The notes below the pieces were generated by a model, which saw only the letters and a list, made by a program, of their open reading frames with translations, was not told the DNA's origin and did not search any database. From contig JAUSPL010000301.1 in NCBI GenBank assembly GCA_030656535.1, positions 1 to 5,762 on the forward strand: DNA of 5,762 bases, written 5' to 3'. The translations under genes were made by a program, and so were the position numbers. This DNA is from Gemmobacter sp. (lineage in GTDB: Bacteria; Pseudomonadota; Alphaproteobacteria; Rhodobacterales; Rhodobacteraceae). Shown piece after piece: positions 5,487 through 5,762 of this stretch (the first letter of the stretch is position 1; every line of letters begins with the position of its first letter).

Positions 5487-5507
5487 CAAGGGCCCGGCGG
5501 GGCCTTG
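5487..5507 (+). other. Hairpin between the second SDR and the second P450
   Basis: In the only real gap of the operon (42 nt), CAAGG (5487-5491) pairs with CCTTG (5503-5507). Inside this, CCC (5493-5495) pairs with GGG (5499-5501) around a GGC loop, with one mismatch. An alternative register pairs GGCCC (5491-5495) with GGGCC (5500-5504). It is followed by a strong GGAGGA (5512-5517) rather than a T-tract. It therefore more likely tunes mRNA stability or partial read-through than ends transcription. Confidence 0.35.
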
Positions 5508-5521
5508 AGGGGGAGGAAAAG

Positions 5522-5762
5522 ATGCAGACCAATGTGACGCGATTTGCGGATGTAGAGCCGACTTTGCGCATACCCGATCTGATGCAGGCGCTGTATGACG
5601 CCGATCCGGTCTTTCTGCCGACCACGGTGGTCGTGCTGCACGGGGAAGCGCACAAGGAAAAGCGCCGCGCGGTCCAGAGCATTTTTACCCGCGAGTTTTT
5701 TCGTCAGTACCAAAACAACGTCTTTCCCGACGCGCTGGAGGAAACCTTGGCACCGGTGCGGG
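5522..5762 (+). CDS. Second cytochrome P450 (N-terminal fragment, runs off right edge)
   Basis: The first 80 residues of a P450 are present, starting at an ATG 4 nt behind GGAGGA (5512-5517). The fragment aligns without gaps to the first P450 of the operon. QALYD, LHG, H-x-x-x-R, an S-I pair and NVFPxAL are shared, about 24 identities in 58 positions. The C-helix HGEAHKEKRR is visible. The I-helix, EXXR and heme-Cys segments lie outside the window, so activity cannot be judged. The start lies at the same relative point as in the first P450, so the short N-terminus is a shared trait. It is probably the fifth gene of the operon, either separated by a deliberate 42-nt gap or the first of a further block. 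Confidence 0.85.
   Translation, partial: MQTNVTRFADVEPTLRIPDLMQALYDADPVFLPTTVVVLHGEAHKEKRRAVQSIFTREFFRQYQNNVFPDALEETLAPVR

Noticed and set aside
4484..5713. 409-codon open frame on the minus strand
   Set aside because: It is antisense to the second SDR and its flanks. Its composition (His, Arg, Gly, Cys scattered) and lack of motifs mark it as a shadow of a real gene with complete catalytic residues.

Overview
The window looks like chromosomal DNA of a GC-rich alphaproteobacterium, probably of the Rhodobacter/Roseobacter type. This is an inference from codon use, from the CbpA/CbpM-type chaperone pair, from a near-perfect Fnr/FixK-type box, and from the style of the P450 and SDR proteins. 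No taxonomic marker gene is present. All confident genes lie on the + strand.

Left part (1-1515). A class B DnaJ co-chaperone (CbpA type, 230-1183) overlaps by 4 bp a small MerR-fold CbpM-type modulator (1180-1515). Upstream, an Fnr/FixK-type box at 124-137 sits exactly at -41.5 relative to a good -10 hexamer (TAGAAT) read leftwards. A short open frame with a Shine-Dalgarno sequence (start at 25, minus strand) runs off the left edge. The intergenic region therefore probably also serves a divergent, oxygen-responsive gene that lies mostly outside the window.

Middle (1516-2099). This is 584 bp without a convincing gene. The first ~370 bp are GC-rich and unremarkable apart from small hairpins. 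The last ~200 bp contain an AT-rich island with a 23-bp imperfect palindrome and two pairs of 8-bp direct repeats. It is followed by a structured leader: a strong Shine-Dalgarno sequence, a 5-codon ORF (MTMPR-stop), and a stem-loop over its stop codon. This looks like the control region of the operon that follows.

Right part (2100-5762). A tightly packed operon reads P450 / SDR / ThuA-like / SDR / P450 (the last cut by the right edge). Junctions are a 4-bp overlap, a 1-nt gap, a 4-bp overlap and a 42-nt gap holding a hairpin. The two P450s are paralogs, about 40% identical without gaps over the ~58 residues that can be compared, and both have short N-termini. The two SDRs have complete catalytic residues but different cofactor signatures: Asp after beta-2 in the first (NAD-like), Arg-Arg in the second (NADP-like). 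The layout suggests a catabolic or modifying pathway in which P450s hydroxylate a hydrophobic substrate and the SDRs interconvert the resulting alcohols and ketones. The ThuA-like protein would act on an intermediate, possibly a sugar-linked or oxo-intermediate. Substrate and product cannot be read from the sequence, and no ferredoxin or reductase for the P450s is visible.
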